Assembly (NCBI GenBank): GCA_949752795.1
Contig: CATKHW010000061.1
Location: 1,054,001 to 1,118,000, forward strand
Reading direction: 5' to 3'
Source of the DNA: Hyperoodon ampullatus
Taxonomy: Eukaryota > Chordata > Mammalia > Artiodactyla > Ziphiidae
Length of the DNA: 64,000 nt
Shown here: piece after piece, positions 34,687 through 48,598 of the stretch
Layout of the letters: the number at the start of each line of letters is the position of its first letter
Position numbering within the stretch: the stretch's first letter is position 1
Notes under the pieces: generated by a model
The model's database searches: none
Seen by the model: only the letters and a program-made list of their open reading frames with translations
What the model was told of the DNA's origin: nothing
Made by a program: the position numbers and the translations under genes

Positions 34687-36425
34687 CTGGGAAATTCTTT
34701 TCAATTCCTTCAGGGTCTCTGATGAAGGCTGGAATGACCCTATCTACAACGACAGCTGGATGTGGCATAAGGAGGGACACTTGGGACTGAGACGATTGGT
34801 GAGATTGGGTGAGCAAATGCAGACCCTTTAAAGCAAAAATGCATGGCACCCATTCCATGGGTCCGAACTCTCCAGGTTGAAGGGAATATTACTACAGCTA
34901 TAACAAGTGCGGGAAACCTAGAGAACGGACACACTGTGAATACGAAAGGTTTCTAAAAATCAATGCATAGTCCCTCCCCTGGTGCTCCGGTTTGACTTTC
35001 CGTCTGCTTTACTATCAACCTCCCAACTTGGAGAGACAGCCCCTTTAACCTCTTGGTTCGCACAGGTTGTCAATTTGGCAGAGGATGAAAGGGAAGAGGG
35101 AGAACCAATGAGAGAGTAGCTGTTAGGCATTTGGACGGGCACATATCACTGTAATTTCCCGGCAGGAAGAAGAATTAACCAAATTCTCAGCCACCCACCG
35201 GGAACCAGTATAGGTCCTGAACCAAAATTTTGGACTTGCGGTCAGCTCACCAAAAACGAGTTGAAAAATGGAGCTCAGGGGCACAGCAATTCACAAACTG
35301 GCCGAGTAATAAAGGACAACTATCGTCCAAAAATCTGTTGAGGGAAGGCAACGAGGCGGACTTGAAAGCGAGGCAGAATAGCAGGAAACAGATTTCAAGA
35401 GGTACGTTGGAATCGCCTTTAAAGCACAGGAAGAGGGGCACAACTTCGACAATGATGCACTTGGCCAAAAAGGGCGTATGCGTTTTCTCCTGAATATATT
35501 CAGGAGAAAACGCATACGCCCTTTTTGGCCAAGCAAGCAAGCGGGCAATGCAAATCTGCACTACAAAGAAGTATCACTTCCCACCGGTCAAAAGGGACAT
35601 CCACAAAATGTGTAAGAACAAGAAAGGCAAGACAGGCCCTGGAGAACAGGGAGCCTTGTTATGCTGATGGGCGGGATGTAAATTGCCAACTGCCTCTCTG
35701 GAGGAGTGCATTCTGTTCCCTAAAACAAGTAAAGAACAGAGCTACAGAGCCAAGGGCACTACCAGCCTAGGGAATATACCTTGGGAAAACTGAAAATCAA
35801 TAAGACAGAGCCACCCCAAAATTTAGGGCTGCACTGCATACAAGGACCTCAACTTGGATACACCTTAAGTATCCCAGAAAATATAAACATGGTTCAAAAA
35901 ATTGTGGTACTTACGTACGATGGAATATCCCTCAGCCATGAAATCAATGTCATAAGACCAGTAGCAGCAAAATGGGTGGATTCAGGTACGATGATTCTAA
36001 GTGAAATAAGTCACACAGAAAAAGAAACTTATCATAAGATATCACTTATGAAGATCCTGTAAACATGGCTACACTTGAACTGAGTTAGGAAAGAGAACAG
36101 TGTCTCACATTTAGAAAACACTCTTATACCTGCTTAAGGGGGAAGGAGAGGTGGGGTGATGCATAAAACCAGAGTTTGATATAAGCACAGGTACCGTTCC
36201 AAAAACCAACTATGGAATAGACAAGACCTACACCGTCCTCAGCGAAAGGGACTCAAAACCCCATATTTCCCGCAGAGGAAAATATCTGACTAGTAAGAAT
36301 CTTAAAACCTATGTATTGATATGTCTCCATAAGGGAATCAAGTGTGTCTAGACTGGCATAAACATGGCAGCGAGAATCAGCTCAAACCCACTATAAAAAG
36401 GAATTTCAAAAACAAAACAAAAAAA
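34687..36425 (+). repeat. Macrosatellite monomer M17
   Basis: Palindrome 35460-35533, perfect; L1 part 35534-36425. With M18 it shares TTCTTTTCAATTCC near 34695, AAGCAAAAATGCATGG near 34831 and ATCAATGCATAG near 34959. These mark a recent duplication of one monomer. Confidence 0.95.
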
Positions 36426-38164
36426 CTGGGAAATTCTTTTCAATTCCTTCAGGGTCTCTGATGAAGGCTGGAATGACCCTATCTACAACGACAGCTGGAT
36501 GTGGCATAAGGAGGGACACTTGGGACTGAGACGATTGGTGAGATTGGGTGAGCAAATGCAGACCCTTTAAAGCAAAAATGCATGGCACCCATTCCATGGG
36601 TCCGAACTCTCCAGGTTGAAGGGAATATTACTACAGCTATAACATGTGCGGGAAACCTAGAGAACGGACACACTGTGAATACGAAAGGTTTCTAAAAATC
36701 AATGCATAGTCCCTCCCCTGGTGCTCCGGTTTGACTTTCCGTCTGCTTTACTATCAACCTCCCAACTTGGAGAGACAGCCCCTTTAACCTCTTGGTTCGC
36801 ACAGGTTGTCAATTTGGCAGAGGATGAAAGGGAAGAGGGAGAACCAATGAGAGAGTAGCTGTTAGGCATTTGGACGGGCACATATCACTGTAATTTCCCG
36901 GCAGGAAGAAGAATTAACCAAATTCTCAGCCACCCACCGGGAACCAGTATAGGTCCTGAACCAAAATTTTGGACTTGCGGTCAGCTCACCAAAAACGAGT
37001 TGAAAAATGGAGCTCAGGGGCACAGCAATTCACAAACTGGCCGAGTAATAAAGGACAACTATCGTCCAAAAATCTGTTGAGGGAAGGCAACGAGGCGGAC
37101 TTGAAAGCGAGGCAGAATAGCAGGAAACAGATTTCAAGAGGTACGTTGGAATCGCCTTTAAAGCACAGGAAGAGGGGCACAACTTCGACAATGATGCACT
37201 TGGCCAAAAAGGGCGTATGCGTTTTCTCCTGAATATATTCAGGAGAAAACGCATACGCCCTTTTTGGCCAAGCAAGCAAGCGGGCAATGCAAATCTGCAC
37301 TACAAAGAAGTAACACTTCCCACCGGTCAAAAGGGACATCCACAAAATGTGTAAGAACAAGAAAGGCAAGACAGGCCCTGGAGAACAGGGAGCCTTGTTA
37401 TGCTGATGGGCGGGATGTAAATTGACAACTGCCTCTCTGGAGGAGTGCATTCTGTTCCCTAAAACAATTAAAGAACAGAGCTACAGAGCCAAGGGCACTA
37501 CCAGTATAGGGAATATACCTTAGAAAAACTGAAAATCAATAAGACAGAGCCACCCCAAAATTTAGGGCTGCACTGCATACAAGGGCCTCAACTTGGATAC
37601 ACCTTAAGTATCCCAGAAAATATAAACATGGTTCAAAAAATTGTGGTACTTACGTACGATGGAATATCCCTCAGCCATGAAATCAATATCATAAGACCAG
37701 TAGCAGCAAAATGGGTGGATTCAGGTACGATGATTCTAAGTGAAATAAGTCACACAGAAAAAGAAACTTATCATAAGATATCACTTATGAAGATCCTGTA
37801 AACATGGCTACACTTGAACTGAGTTAGGAAAGAGAACAGTGTCTCACATTTAGAAAACACTCTTATACCTGCTTAAGGGGGAAGGAGAGGTGGGGTGATG
37901 CATAAAACCAGAGTTTGATATAAGCACAGGTACCGTTCCAAAAACCAACTATGGAATAGACAAGACCTACACCGTCCTCAGCGAAAGGGACTCAAAACCC
38001 CATATTTCCCGCAGAGGAAAATATCTGACTAGTAAGAATCTTAAAACCTATGTATTGCTATGTCTCCGTAAGGGAATCAAGTGTGTCTAGACTGGCATAA
38101 ACATGGCAGCGAGAATCAGCTCAAACCCACTATAAAAAGGAATTTCAAAAACAAAACAAAAAAA
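36426..38164 (+). repeat. Macrosatellite monomer M18
   Basis: Palindrome 37199-37272, perfect; L1 part 37273-38164. The head matches M17, but the L1 part has ACCTTAGAAAAACTG near 37507 (the C-type mark) plus private AAGTAACACTTCCC near 37309 and AATCAATATCATAAG near 37681. It looks like a junction between the M14-M17 group and the ABC group. Confidence 0.95.
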
Positions 38165-39903
38165 CTGGGAAATTCTTTACAATTCCTTCAGGGTCTCTGA
38201 TGAAGGCTGGAATGACCCTATCTACAACGACAGCTGGATGTGGCATAAGGAGGGACACTTGGGACTGAGACGATTGGTGAGATTGGGTGAGCAAATGCAG
38301 ACCCTTTAAAGCAATAATGCATGGCACCCATTCCATGGGTCCGAACTCTCCAGGTTGAAGGGAATATTACTACAGCTATAACATGTGCGGGAAACCTAGA
38401 GAACGGACACACTGTGAATACGAAAGGTTTCTAAAACTCAACGCATAGTCCCTCTCCTGGTGCTCCGGTTTGACTTTCCGTCTGCTTTACTATCAACCTC
38501 CCAACTTGGAGAGACAGCCCCTTTAACCTCTTGGTTCGCACAGGTTGCCAATTTGGCAGAGGATGAAAGGGAAGAGGGAGAACCAATGAGAGAGTAGCTG
38601 TTAGGCATTTGGACGGGCACATATCACTGTAATTTCCCGGCAGGAAGAAGAATTAACCAAATTCTCAGCCACCCACCGGGAACCAGTATAGGTCCTGAAC
38701 CAAAATTTTGGACTTGCGGTCAGCTCACCAAAAGCGAGTTGAAAAATGGAGCTCAGGGGCACAGCAATTCACAAACTGGCCGAGTAATAAAGGACAACTA
38801 TCGTCCAAAAATCTGTTGAGGGAAGGCAACGAGGCGGACTTGAAAGCGAGGCAGAATAGCAGGAAACAGATTTCAAGAGGTACGTTGGAATCGCCTTTAA
38901 AGCACAGGAAGAGGGGCACAACTTCGACAATGATGCACTTGGCCAAAAAGGGCGTATGCGTTTTCTCCTGAATATATTCAGGAGAAAACGCATACGCCCT
39001 TTTTGGCCAAGCAAGCAAGCGGGCAATGCAAATCTGCACTACAAAGAAGTATCACTTCCCACCGGTCAAAAGGGACATCCACAAAATGTGTAAGAACAAG
39101 AAAGGCAAGACAGGCCCTGGAGAACAGGGAGCCTTGTTATGCTGATGGGCGGGATGTAAATTGCCAACTGCCTCTCTGGAGGAGTGCATTCTGTTCCCTA
39201 AAACAAGTAAACAACAGAGCTACAGAGCCAAGGGCACTACCAGTCTAGGGAATATACCTTGGGAAAACTGAAAATCAATAAGACAGAGCCACCCCAAAAT
39301 TTACGGCTGCACTGCATACAAGGACCTCAACTTGGATACACCTTAAGTATCCCAGAAAATATAAACATGGTTCAAAAAATTGTGGTAATTACGTACGATG
39401 GAATATCCCTCAGCCATGAAATCAATGTCATAAGACCAGTAGCAGCAAAATGGGTGGATTCAGGTACGATGATTCTAAGTGAAATAAGTCACACAGAAAA
39501 AGAAACTTATCATAAGATATCACTTATGAAGATCCTGTAAACATGGCTACACTTGAACTGAGTTAGGAAAGAGAACAGAGTCTCACATTTAGAAAACACT
39601 CTTATACCTGCTTAAGGGGGAAGGAGAGGTGGGGTGATGCATAAAACCAGAGTTTGATATAAGCACAGGTACCGTTCCAAAAACCAACTATGGAATAGAC
39701 AAGACCTACACCGTCCTCAGCGAAAGGGACTCAAAACCCCATATTTCCCGCAGAGGAAAATATCTGACTAGTAAGAATCTTAAAACCTATGTATTGATAT
39801 GTCTCCGTAAGGGAATCAAGTGTGTCTAGACTGGCATAAACATGGCAGCGAGAATCAGCTCAAACCCACTATAAAAAGGAATTTCAAAAACAAAACAAAA
39901 AAA
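38165..39903 (+). repeat. Macrosatellite monomer M19, type A
   Basis: Palindrome 38938-39011, perfect; L1 part 39012-39903. Type A marks: CCAAAAGCGAGTTG near 38728, TTTACGGCTGC near 39300, GTGGTAATTACG near 39382 and ACAGAGTCTCAC near 39576. The same set recurs in M22, M27 and M31. Confidence 0.95.
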
Positions 39904-41642
39904 CTGGGAAATTCTTTACAATTCCTTCAGGGTCTCTGATGAAAGCTGGAATGACCCTATCTACAACGACAGCTGGATGTGGCATAAGGAGGGACACTTG
40001 GGACTGAGACGATTGGTGAGATTGGGTGAGCAAATGCAGACCCTTTAAAGCAATAATGCATGGCACCCATTCCATGGGTCCGAACTCTCCAGGTTGAAGG
40101 GAATATTACTACAGCTATAACATGTGCGGGAAACCTAGAGAACGGACACACTGTGAATACGAAAGGTTTCTAAAACTCAACGCATAGTCCCTCCCCTGGT
40201 GCTCCGGTTTGACTTTCCGTCTGCTTTACTATCAACCTCCCAACTTGGAGAGACAGCCCCTTTAACCTCTTGGTTCGCACAGGTTGCCAATTTGGCAGTG
40301 GATGAAAGGGAAGAGGGAGAACCAATGAGAGAGTAGCTGTTAGGCATTTGGACGGGCACATATCACTGTAATTTCCCGGCAGGAAGAAGAATTAACCAAA
40401 TTCTCAGCCACCCACCGGGAACCAGTATAGGTCCTGAACCAAAATTTTGGACTTGCGGTCAGCTCACCAAAAACGAGTTGAAAAATGGAGCTCAGGGGCA
40501 CAGCAATTCACAAACTGGCCGAGTAATAAAGGACAACTATCGTCCAAAAATCTGTTGAGGGAAGGCAACGAGGCGGACTTGAAAGCGAGGCAGAATAGCA
40601 GGAAACAGATTTCAAGAGGTACGTTGGAATCGCCTTTAAAGCACAGGAAGAGGGGCACAACTTCGACAATGATGCACTTGGCCAAAAAGGGCGTATGCGT
40701 TTTCTCCTGAATATATTCAGGAGAAAACGCATACGCCCTTTTTGGCCAAGCAAGCAAGCGGGCAATGCAAATCTGCACTACAAAGAAGTATCACTTCCCA
40801 CCGGTCAAAAGGGACATCCACAAAATGTGTAAGAACAAGAAAGGCAAGACAGGCCCTGGAGAACAGGGAGCCTTGTTATGCTGATGGGCGGGATGTAAAT
40901 TGCCAACTGCCTCTCTGGAGGAGTGCATTCTGTTCCCTAAAACAAGTAAACAACAGAGCTACAGAGCCAAGGGCACTACCAGTCTAGGGAATATACCTTG
41001 GGAAAACTGAAAATCAATAAGACAGAGCCACCCCAAAATTTAGGGCTGCACTGCATACAAGGGCCTCAACTTGGATACACCTTAAGTATCCCAGAAAATA
41101 TAAACATGGTTCAAAAAATTGTGGTACTTACGTACGATGGAATATCCCTCAGCCATGAAATCAATGTCATAAGACCAGTAGCAGCAAAATGGGTGGATTC
41201 AGGTACGATGATTCTAAGTGAAATAAGTCACACAGAAAAAGAAACTTATCATAAGATATCACTTATGAAGATCCTGTAAACATGGCTACACTTGAACTGA
41301 GTTAGGAAAGAGAACAGTGTCTCACATTTAGAAAACACTCTTATACCTGCTTAAGGGGGAAGGAGAGGTGGGGTGATGCATAAAACCAGAGTTTGATATA
41401 AGCACAGGTACCGTTCCAAAAACCAACTATGGAATAGACAAGACCTACACCGTCCTCAGCGAAAGGGACTCAAAACCCCATATTTCCCGCAGAGGAAAAT
41501 ATCTGACTAGTAAGAATCTTAAAACCTATGTATTGATATGTCTCCATAAGGGAATCAAGTGTGTCTAGACTGGCATAAACATGGCAGCGAGAATCAGCTC
41601 AAACCCACTATAAAAAGGAATTTCAAAAACAAAACAAAAAAA
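39904..41642 (+). repeat. Macrosatellite monomer M20, type B
   Basis: Palindrome 40677-40750, perfect; L1 part 40751-41642. Type B marks: TGATGAAAGCTGGAATG near 39938 and TTGGCAGTGGATG near 40292. The L1 part keeps TTGGGAAAACTG. Confidence 0.95.
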
Positions 41643-43381
41643 CTGGGAAATTCTTTACAATTCCTTCAGGGTCTCTGATGAAGGCTGGAATGACCCTATC
41701 TACAACGACAGCTGGATGTGGCATAAGGAGGGACACTTGGGACTGAGACGATTGGTGAGATTGGGTGAGCAAATGCAGACCCTTTAAAGCAATAATGCAT
41801 GGCACCCATTCCATGGGTCCGAACTCTCCAGGTTGAAGGGAATATTACTACAGCTATAACAAGTGCGGGAAACCTAGAGAACGGACACACTGTGAATACG
41901 AAAGTTTTCTAAAACTCAACGCATAGTCCCTCTCCTGGTGCTCCGGTTTGACTTTCCGTCTGCTTTACTATCAACCTCCCAACTTGGAGAGACAGCCCCT
42001 TTAACCTCTTGGTTCGCACAGGTTGCCAATTTGGCAGAGGATGAAAGGGAAGAGGGAGAACCAATGAGAGAGTAGCTGTTAGGCATTTGGACGGGCACAT
42101 ATCACTGTAATTTCCCGGCAGGAAGAAGAATTAACCAAATTCTCAGCCACCCACCGGGAACCAGTATAGGTCCTGAACCAAAATTTTGGACTTGCGGTCA
42201 GCTCACCAAAAACGAGTTGAAAAATGGAGCTCAGGGGCACAGCAATTCACAAACTGGCCGAGTAATAAAGGACAACTATCGTCCAAAAATCTGTTGAGGG
42301 AAGGCAAGGAGGCGGACTTGAAAGCGAGGCAGAATAACAGGAAACAGATTTCAAGAGGTACGTTGGAATCGCCTTTAAAGCACAGGAAGAGGGGCACAAC
42401 TTCGACAATGATGCACTTGGCCAAAAAGGGCGTATGCGTTTTCTCCTGAATATATTCAGGAGAAAACGCATACGCCCTTTTTGGCCAAGCAAGCAAGCGG
42501 GCAATGCAAATCTGCACTACAAAGAAGTATCACTTCCCACCGGTCAAAAGGGACATCCACAAAATGTGTAAGAACAAGAAAGGCAACACAGGCCCTGGAG
42601 AACAGGGAGCCTTGTTATGCTGATGGGCGGGATGTAAATTGCCAACTGCCTCTCTGGAGGAGTGCATTCTGTTCCCTAAAACAAGAAAAGAACAGAGCTA
42701 CAGAGCCAAGGGCACTACCAGTCTAGGGAATATACCTTAGAAAAACTGAAAATCAATAAGACAGAGCCACCCCAAAATTTAGGGCTGCACTGCATACAAG
42801 GGCCTCAACTTGGATACACCTTAAGTATCCCAGAAAATATAAACATGGTTCAAAAAATTGTGGTACTTACGTACGATGGAATATCCCTCAGCCATGAAAT
42901 CAATGTCATAAGACCAGTAGCAGCAAAATGGGTGGATTCAGGTACGATGATTCTAAGTGAAATAAGTCACACAGAAAAAGAAACTTATCATAAGATATCA
43001 CTTATGAAGATCCTGTAAACATGGCTACACTTGAACTGAGTTAGGAAAGAGGACAGTGTCTCACATTTAGAAAACACTCTTATACCTGCTTAAGGGGGAA
43101 GGAGAGGTGGGGTGATGCATAAAACCAGAGTTTGATATAAGCACAGGTACCGTTCCAAAAACCAACTATGGAATAGAGAAGACCTACACCGTCCTCAGCG
43201 AAAGGGACTCAAAACCCCATATTTCCCGCAGAGGAAAATATCTGACTAGTAAGAATCTTAAAACCTATGTATTGATATGTCACCGTAAGGGAATCAAGTG
43301 TGTCTAGACTGGCATAAACATGGCAGCGAGAATCAGCTCAAACCCACTATAAAAAGAAATTTCAAAAACAAAACAAAAAAA
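41643..43381 (+). repeat. Macrosatellite monomer M21, type C
   Basis: Palindrome 42416-42489, perfect; L1 part 42490-43381. Type C marks: GGCAAGGAGGCGG near 42304, GAATAACAGG near 42332 and ACCTTAGAAAAACTG near 42734. The 3' end carries AAGAGGACAGTG near 43047, AATAGAGAAGACC near 43173 and AAAAAGAAATTTC near 43350, marks that also end M26 and M30. GGCAACACAGG near 42583 is shared with M22. Confidence 0.95.
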
Positions 43382-45120
43382 CTGGGAAATTCTTTACAAT
43401 TCCTTCAGGGTCTCTGATGAAGGCTGGAATGACCCTATCTACAACGACAGCTGGATGTGGCATAAGGAGGGACACTTGGGACTGAGACGATTGGTGAGAT
43501 TGGGTGAGCAAATGCAGACCCTTTAAAGCAATAATGCATGGCACCCATTCCATGGGTCCGAACTCTCCAGGTTGAAGGGAATATTACTACAGCTATAACA
43601 TGTGCGGGAAACCTAGAGAACGGACACACTGTGAATACGAAAGGTTTCTAAAACTCAACGCATAGTCCCTCTCCTGGTGCTCCGGTTTGACTTTCCGTCT
43701 GCTTTACTATCAACCTCCCAACTTGGAGAGACAGCCCCTTTAACCTCTTGGTTCGCACAGGTTGCCAATTTGGCAGAGGATGAAAGGGAAGAGGGAGAAC
43801 CAATGAGAGAGTAGCTGTTAGGCATTTGGACGGGCACATATCACTGTAATTTCCCGGCAGGAAGAAGAATTAACCAAATTCTCAGCCACCCACCGGGAAC
43901 CAGTATAGGTCCTGAACCAAAATTTTGGACTTGCGGTCAGCTCACCAAAAGCGAGTTGAAAAATGGAGCTCAGGGGCACAGCAATTCACAAACTGGCCGA
44001 GTAATAAAGGACAACTATCGTCCAAAAATCTGTTGAGGGAAGGCAACGAGGCGGACTTGAAAGCGAGGCAGAATAGCAGGAAACAGATTTCAAGAGGTAC
44101 GTTGGAATCGCCTTTAAAGCACAGGAAGAGGGGCACAACTTCGACAATGATGCACTTGGCCAAAAAGGGCGTATGCGTTTTCTCCTGAATATATTCAGGA
44201 GAAAACGCATACGCCCTTTTTGGCCAAGCAAGCAAGCGGGCAATGCAAATCTGCACTACAAAGAAGTATCACTTCCCACCGGTCAAAAGGGACATCCACA
44301 AAATGTGTAAGAACAAGAAAGGCAACACAGGCCCTGGAGAACAGGGAGCCTTGTTATGCTGATGGGCGGGATGTAAATTGCCAACTGCCTCTCTGGAGGA
44401 GTGCATTCTGTTCCCTAAAACAAGTAAACAACAGAGCTACAGAGCCAAGGGCACTACCAGTCTAGGGAATATACCTTGGGAAAACTGAAAATCAATAAGA
44501 CAGAGCCACCCCAAAATTTACGGCTGCACTGCATACAAGGACCTCAACTTGGATACACCTTAAGTATCCCAGAAAATATAAACATGGTTCAAAAAATTGT
44601 GGTAATTACGTACGATGGAATATCCCTCAGCCATGAAATCAATGTCATAAGACCAGTAGCAGCAAAATGGGTGGATTCAGGTACGATGATTCTAAGTGAA
44701 ATAAGTCACACAGAAAAAGAAACTTATCATAAGATATCACTTATGAAGATCCTGTAAACATGGCTACACTTGAACTGAGTTAGGAAAGAGAACAGAGTCT
44801 CACATTTAGAAAACACTCTTATACCTGCTTAAGGGGGAAGGAGAGGTGGGGTGATGCATAAAACCAGAGTTTGATATAAGCACAGGTACCGTTCCAAAAA
44901 CCAACTATGGAATAGACAAGACCTACACCGTCCTCAGCGAAAGGGACTCAAAACCCCATATTTCCCGCAGAGGAAAATATCTGACTAGTAAGAATCTTAA
45001 AACCTATGTATTGCTATGTCTCCGTAAGGGAATCAAGTGTGTCTAGACTGGCATAAACATGGCAGCGAGAATCAGCTCAAACCCACTATAAAAAGGAATT
45101 TCAAAAACAAAACAAAAAAA
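43382..45120 (+). repeat. Macrosatellite monomer M22, type A
   Basis: Palindrome 44155-44228, perfect; L1 part 44229-45120. It carries all type A marks (AAAGCGAG near 43948, GTGGTAATTACG near 44599, ACAGAGTCTCAC near 44793). It shares GGCAACACAGG with M21, which suggests local gene conversion or a small exchange. Confidence 0.95.
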
Positions 45121-46859
45121 CTGGGAAATTCTTTACAATTCCTTCAGGGTCTCTGATGAAAGCTGGAATGACCCTATCTACAACGACAGCTGGATGTGGC
45201 ATAAGGAGGGACACTTGGGACTGAGACGATTGGTGAGATTGGGTGAGCAAATGCAGACCCTTTAAAGCAATAATGCATGGCACCCATTCCATGGGTCCGA
45301 ACTCTCCAGGTTGAAGGGAATATTACTACAGCTATAACATGTGCGGGAAACCTAGAGAACGGACACACTGTGAATACGAAAGGTTTCTAAAACTCAACGC
45401 ATAGTCCCTCCCCTGGTGCTCCGGTTTGACTTTCCGTCTGCTTTACTATCAACCTCCCAACTTGGAGAGACAGCCCCTTTAACCTCTTGGTTCGCACAGG
45501 TTGCCAATTTGGCAGTGGATGAAAGGGAAGAGGGAGAACCAATGAGAGAGTAGCTGTTAGGCATTTGGACGGGCACATATCACTGTAATTTCCCGGCAGG
45601 AAGAAGAATTAACCAAATTCTCAGCCACCCACCGGGAACCAGTATAGGTCCTGAACCAAAATTTTGGACTTGCGGTCAGCTCACCAAAAACGAGTTGAAA
45701 AATGGAGCTCAGGGGCACAGCAATTCACAAACTGGCCGAGTAATAAAGGACAACTATCGTCCAAAAATCTGTTGAGGGAAGGCAACGAGGCGGACTTGAA
45801 AGCGAGGCAGAATAGCAGGAAACAGATTTCAAGAGGTACGTTGGAATCGCCTTTAAAGCACAGGAAGAGGGGCACAACTTCGACAATGATGCACTTGGCC
45901 AAAAAGGGCGTATGCGTTTTCTCCTGAATATATTCAGGAGAAAACGCATACGCCCTTTTTGGCCAAGCAAGCAAGCGGGCAATGCAAATCTGCACTACAA
46001 AGAAGTATCACTTCCCACCGGTCAAAAGGGACATCCACAAAATGTGTAAGAACAAGAAAGGCAAGACAGGCCCTGGAAAACAGGGAGCCTTGTTATGCTG
46101 ATGGGCGGGATGTAAATTGCCAAGTGCCTCTCTGGAGGAGTGCATTCTGTTCCCTAAAACAAGTAAAGAACAGAGCTACAGAGCCAAGGGCACTACCAGT
46201 CTAGGGAATATACCTTGGGAAAACTGAAAATCAATAAGACAGAGCCACCCCAAAATTTAGGGCTGCACTGCATACAAGGGCCTCAACTTGGATACACCTT
46301 AAGTATCCCAGAAAATATAAACATGGTTCAAAAAATTGTGGTACTTACATACGATGGAATATCCCTCAGCCATGAAATCAATGTCATAAGACCAGTAGCA
46401 GCAAAATGGGTGGATTCAGGTACGATGATTCTAAGTGAAATAAGTCACACAGAAAAAGAAACTTATCATAAGATATCACTTATGAAGATCCTGTAAACAT
46501 GGCTACACTTGAACTGAGTTAGGAAAGAGAACAGTGTCTCACATTTAGAAAACACTCTTATACCTGCTTAAGGGGGAAGGAGAGGTGGGGTGATGCATAA
46601 AACCAGAGTTTGATATAAGCACAGGTACCGTTCCAAAAACCAACTATGGAATAGACAAGACCTACACCGTCCTCAGCGAAAGGGACTCAAAACCCCATAT
46701 TTCCCGCAGAGGAAAATATCTGACTAGTAAGAATCTTAAAACCTATGTATTGATATGTCTCCATAAGGGAATCAAGTGTGTCTAGACTGGCATAAACATG
46801 GCAGCGAGAATCAGCTCAAACCCACTATAAAAAGGAATTTCAAAAACAAAACAAAAAAA
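45121..46859 (+). repeat. Macrosatellite monomer M23, type B
   Basis: Palindrome 45894-45967, perfect; L1 part 45968-46859. It has AAAGCTGG near 45159, GGCAGTGGATG near 45511, CTGGAAAACAGGG near 46074 and GCCAAGTGCCTC near 46119. The last is found elsewhere only in M28. CTTACATACGATGG near 46344 is private. Confidence 0.95.
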
Positions 46860-48598
46860 CTGGGAAATTCTTTACAATTCCTTCAGGGTCTCTGATGAAG
46901 GCTGGAATGACCCTATCTACAACGACAGCTGGATGTGGCATAAGGAGGGACACTTGGGACTGAGACGATTGGTGAGATTGGGTGAGCAAATGCAGACCCT
47001 TTAAAGCAATAATGCATGGCACCCATTCCATGGGTCCGAACTCTCCAGGTTGAAGGGAATATTACTACAGCTATAACATGTGCGGGAAACCTAGAGAACG
47101 GACACACTGTGAATACGAAAGGTTTCTAAAACTCAACGCATAGTCCCTCCCCTGGTGCTCCGGTTTGACTTTCCGTCTGCTTTACTATCAACCTCCCAAC
47201 TTGGAGAGACAGCCCCTTTAACCTCTTGGTTCGCACAGGTTGCCAATTTGGCAGTGGATGAAAGGGAAGAGGGAGAACCAATGAGAGAGTAGCTGTTAGG
47301 CATTTGGACGGGCACATATCACTGTAATTTCCCGGCAGGAAGAAGAATTAACCAAATTCTCAGCCACCCACCGGGAACCAGTATAGGTCCTGAACCAAAA
47401 TTTTGGACTTGCGGTCAGCTCACCAAAAACGAGTTGAAAAATGGAGCTCAGGGGCACAGCAATTCACAAACTGGCCGAGTAATAAAGGACAACTATCGTC
47501 CAAAAATCTGTTGAGGGAAGGCAAGGAGGCGGACTTGAAAGCGAGGCAGAATAACAGGAAACAGATTTCAAGAGGTACGTTGGAATCGCCTTTAAAGCAC
47601 AGGAAGAGGGGCACAACTTCGACAATGATGCACTTGGCCAAAAAGGGCGTATGCGTTTTCTCCTGAATGTATTCAGGAGAAAACGCATACGCCCTTTTTG
47701 GCCAAGCAAGCAAGCGGGCAATGCAAATCTGCACTACAAAGAAGTATCACTTCCCACCGGTCAAAAGGGACATCCACAAAATGTGTAAGAACAAGAAAGG
47801 CAAGACAGGCCCTGGAGAACAGGGAGCCTTGTTATGCTGATGGGCGGGATGTAAATTGCCAACTGCCTCTCTGGAGGAGTGCATTCTGTTCCCTAAAACA
47901 AGTAAAGAACAGAGCTACAGAGCCAAGGGCACTACCAGTCTAGGGAATATACCTTAGAAAAACTGAAAATCAATAAGACAGAGCCACCCCAAAATTTAGG
48001 GCTGCACTGCATACAAGGGCCTCAACTTGGATACACCTTAAGTATCCCAGAAAATATAAACATGGTTCAAAAAATTGTGGTACTTACGTACGATGGAATA
48101 TCCCTCAGCCATGAAATCAATGTCATAAGACCAGTAGCAGCAAAATGGGTGGATTCAGGTACGATGATTCTAAGTGAAATAAGTCACACAGAAAAAGAAA
48201 CTTATCATAAGATATCACTTATGAAGATCCTGTAAACATGGCTACACTTGAACTGAGTTAGGAAAGAGAACAGAGTCTCACATTTAGAAAACACTCTTAT
48301 ACCTGCTTAAGGGGGAAGGAGAGGTGGGGTGATGCATAAAACCAGAGTTTGATATAAGCACAGGTACCGTTCCAAAAACCAACTATGGAATAGACAAGAC
48401 CTACACCGTCCTCAGCGAAAGGGACTCAAAACCCCATATTTCCCGCAGAGGAAAATATCTGACTAGTAAGAATCTTAAAACCTATGTATTGATATGTCTC
48501 CGTAAGGGAATCAAGTGTGTCTAGACTGGCATAAACATGGCAGCGAGAATCAGCTCAAACCCACTATAAAAAGGAATTTCAAAAACAAAACAAAAAAA
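46860..48598 (+). repeat. Macrosatellite monomer M24, type C with B-like head
   Basis: Palindrome 47633-47706 with the innermost base changed (GAATGTATTC); L1 part 47707-48598. The head has the B mark GGCAGTGGATG near 47250; the middle has the C marks GGCAAGGAGG and GAATAACAGG. The 3' end has ACAGAGTCTCAC near 48272. Confidence 0.95.

Noticed and set aside
47633..47706. GAATGTATTC centre as a functional palindrome change in M24, M26 and M29
   Set aside because: The changed base is the innermost of the left arm, which would sit in the hairpin tip. It is more useful as a lineage mark for type C than as evidence of function.
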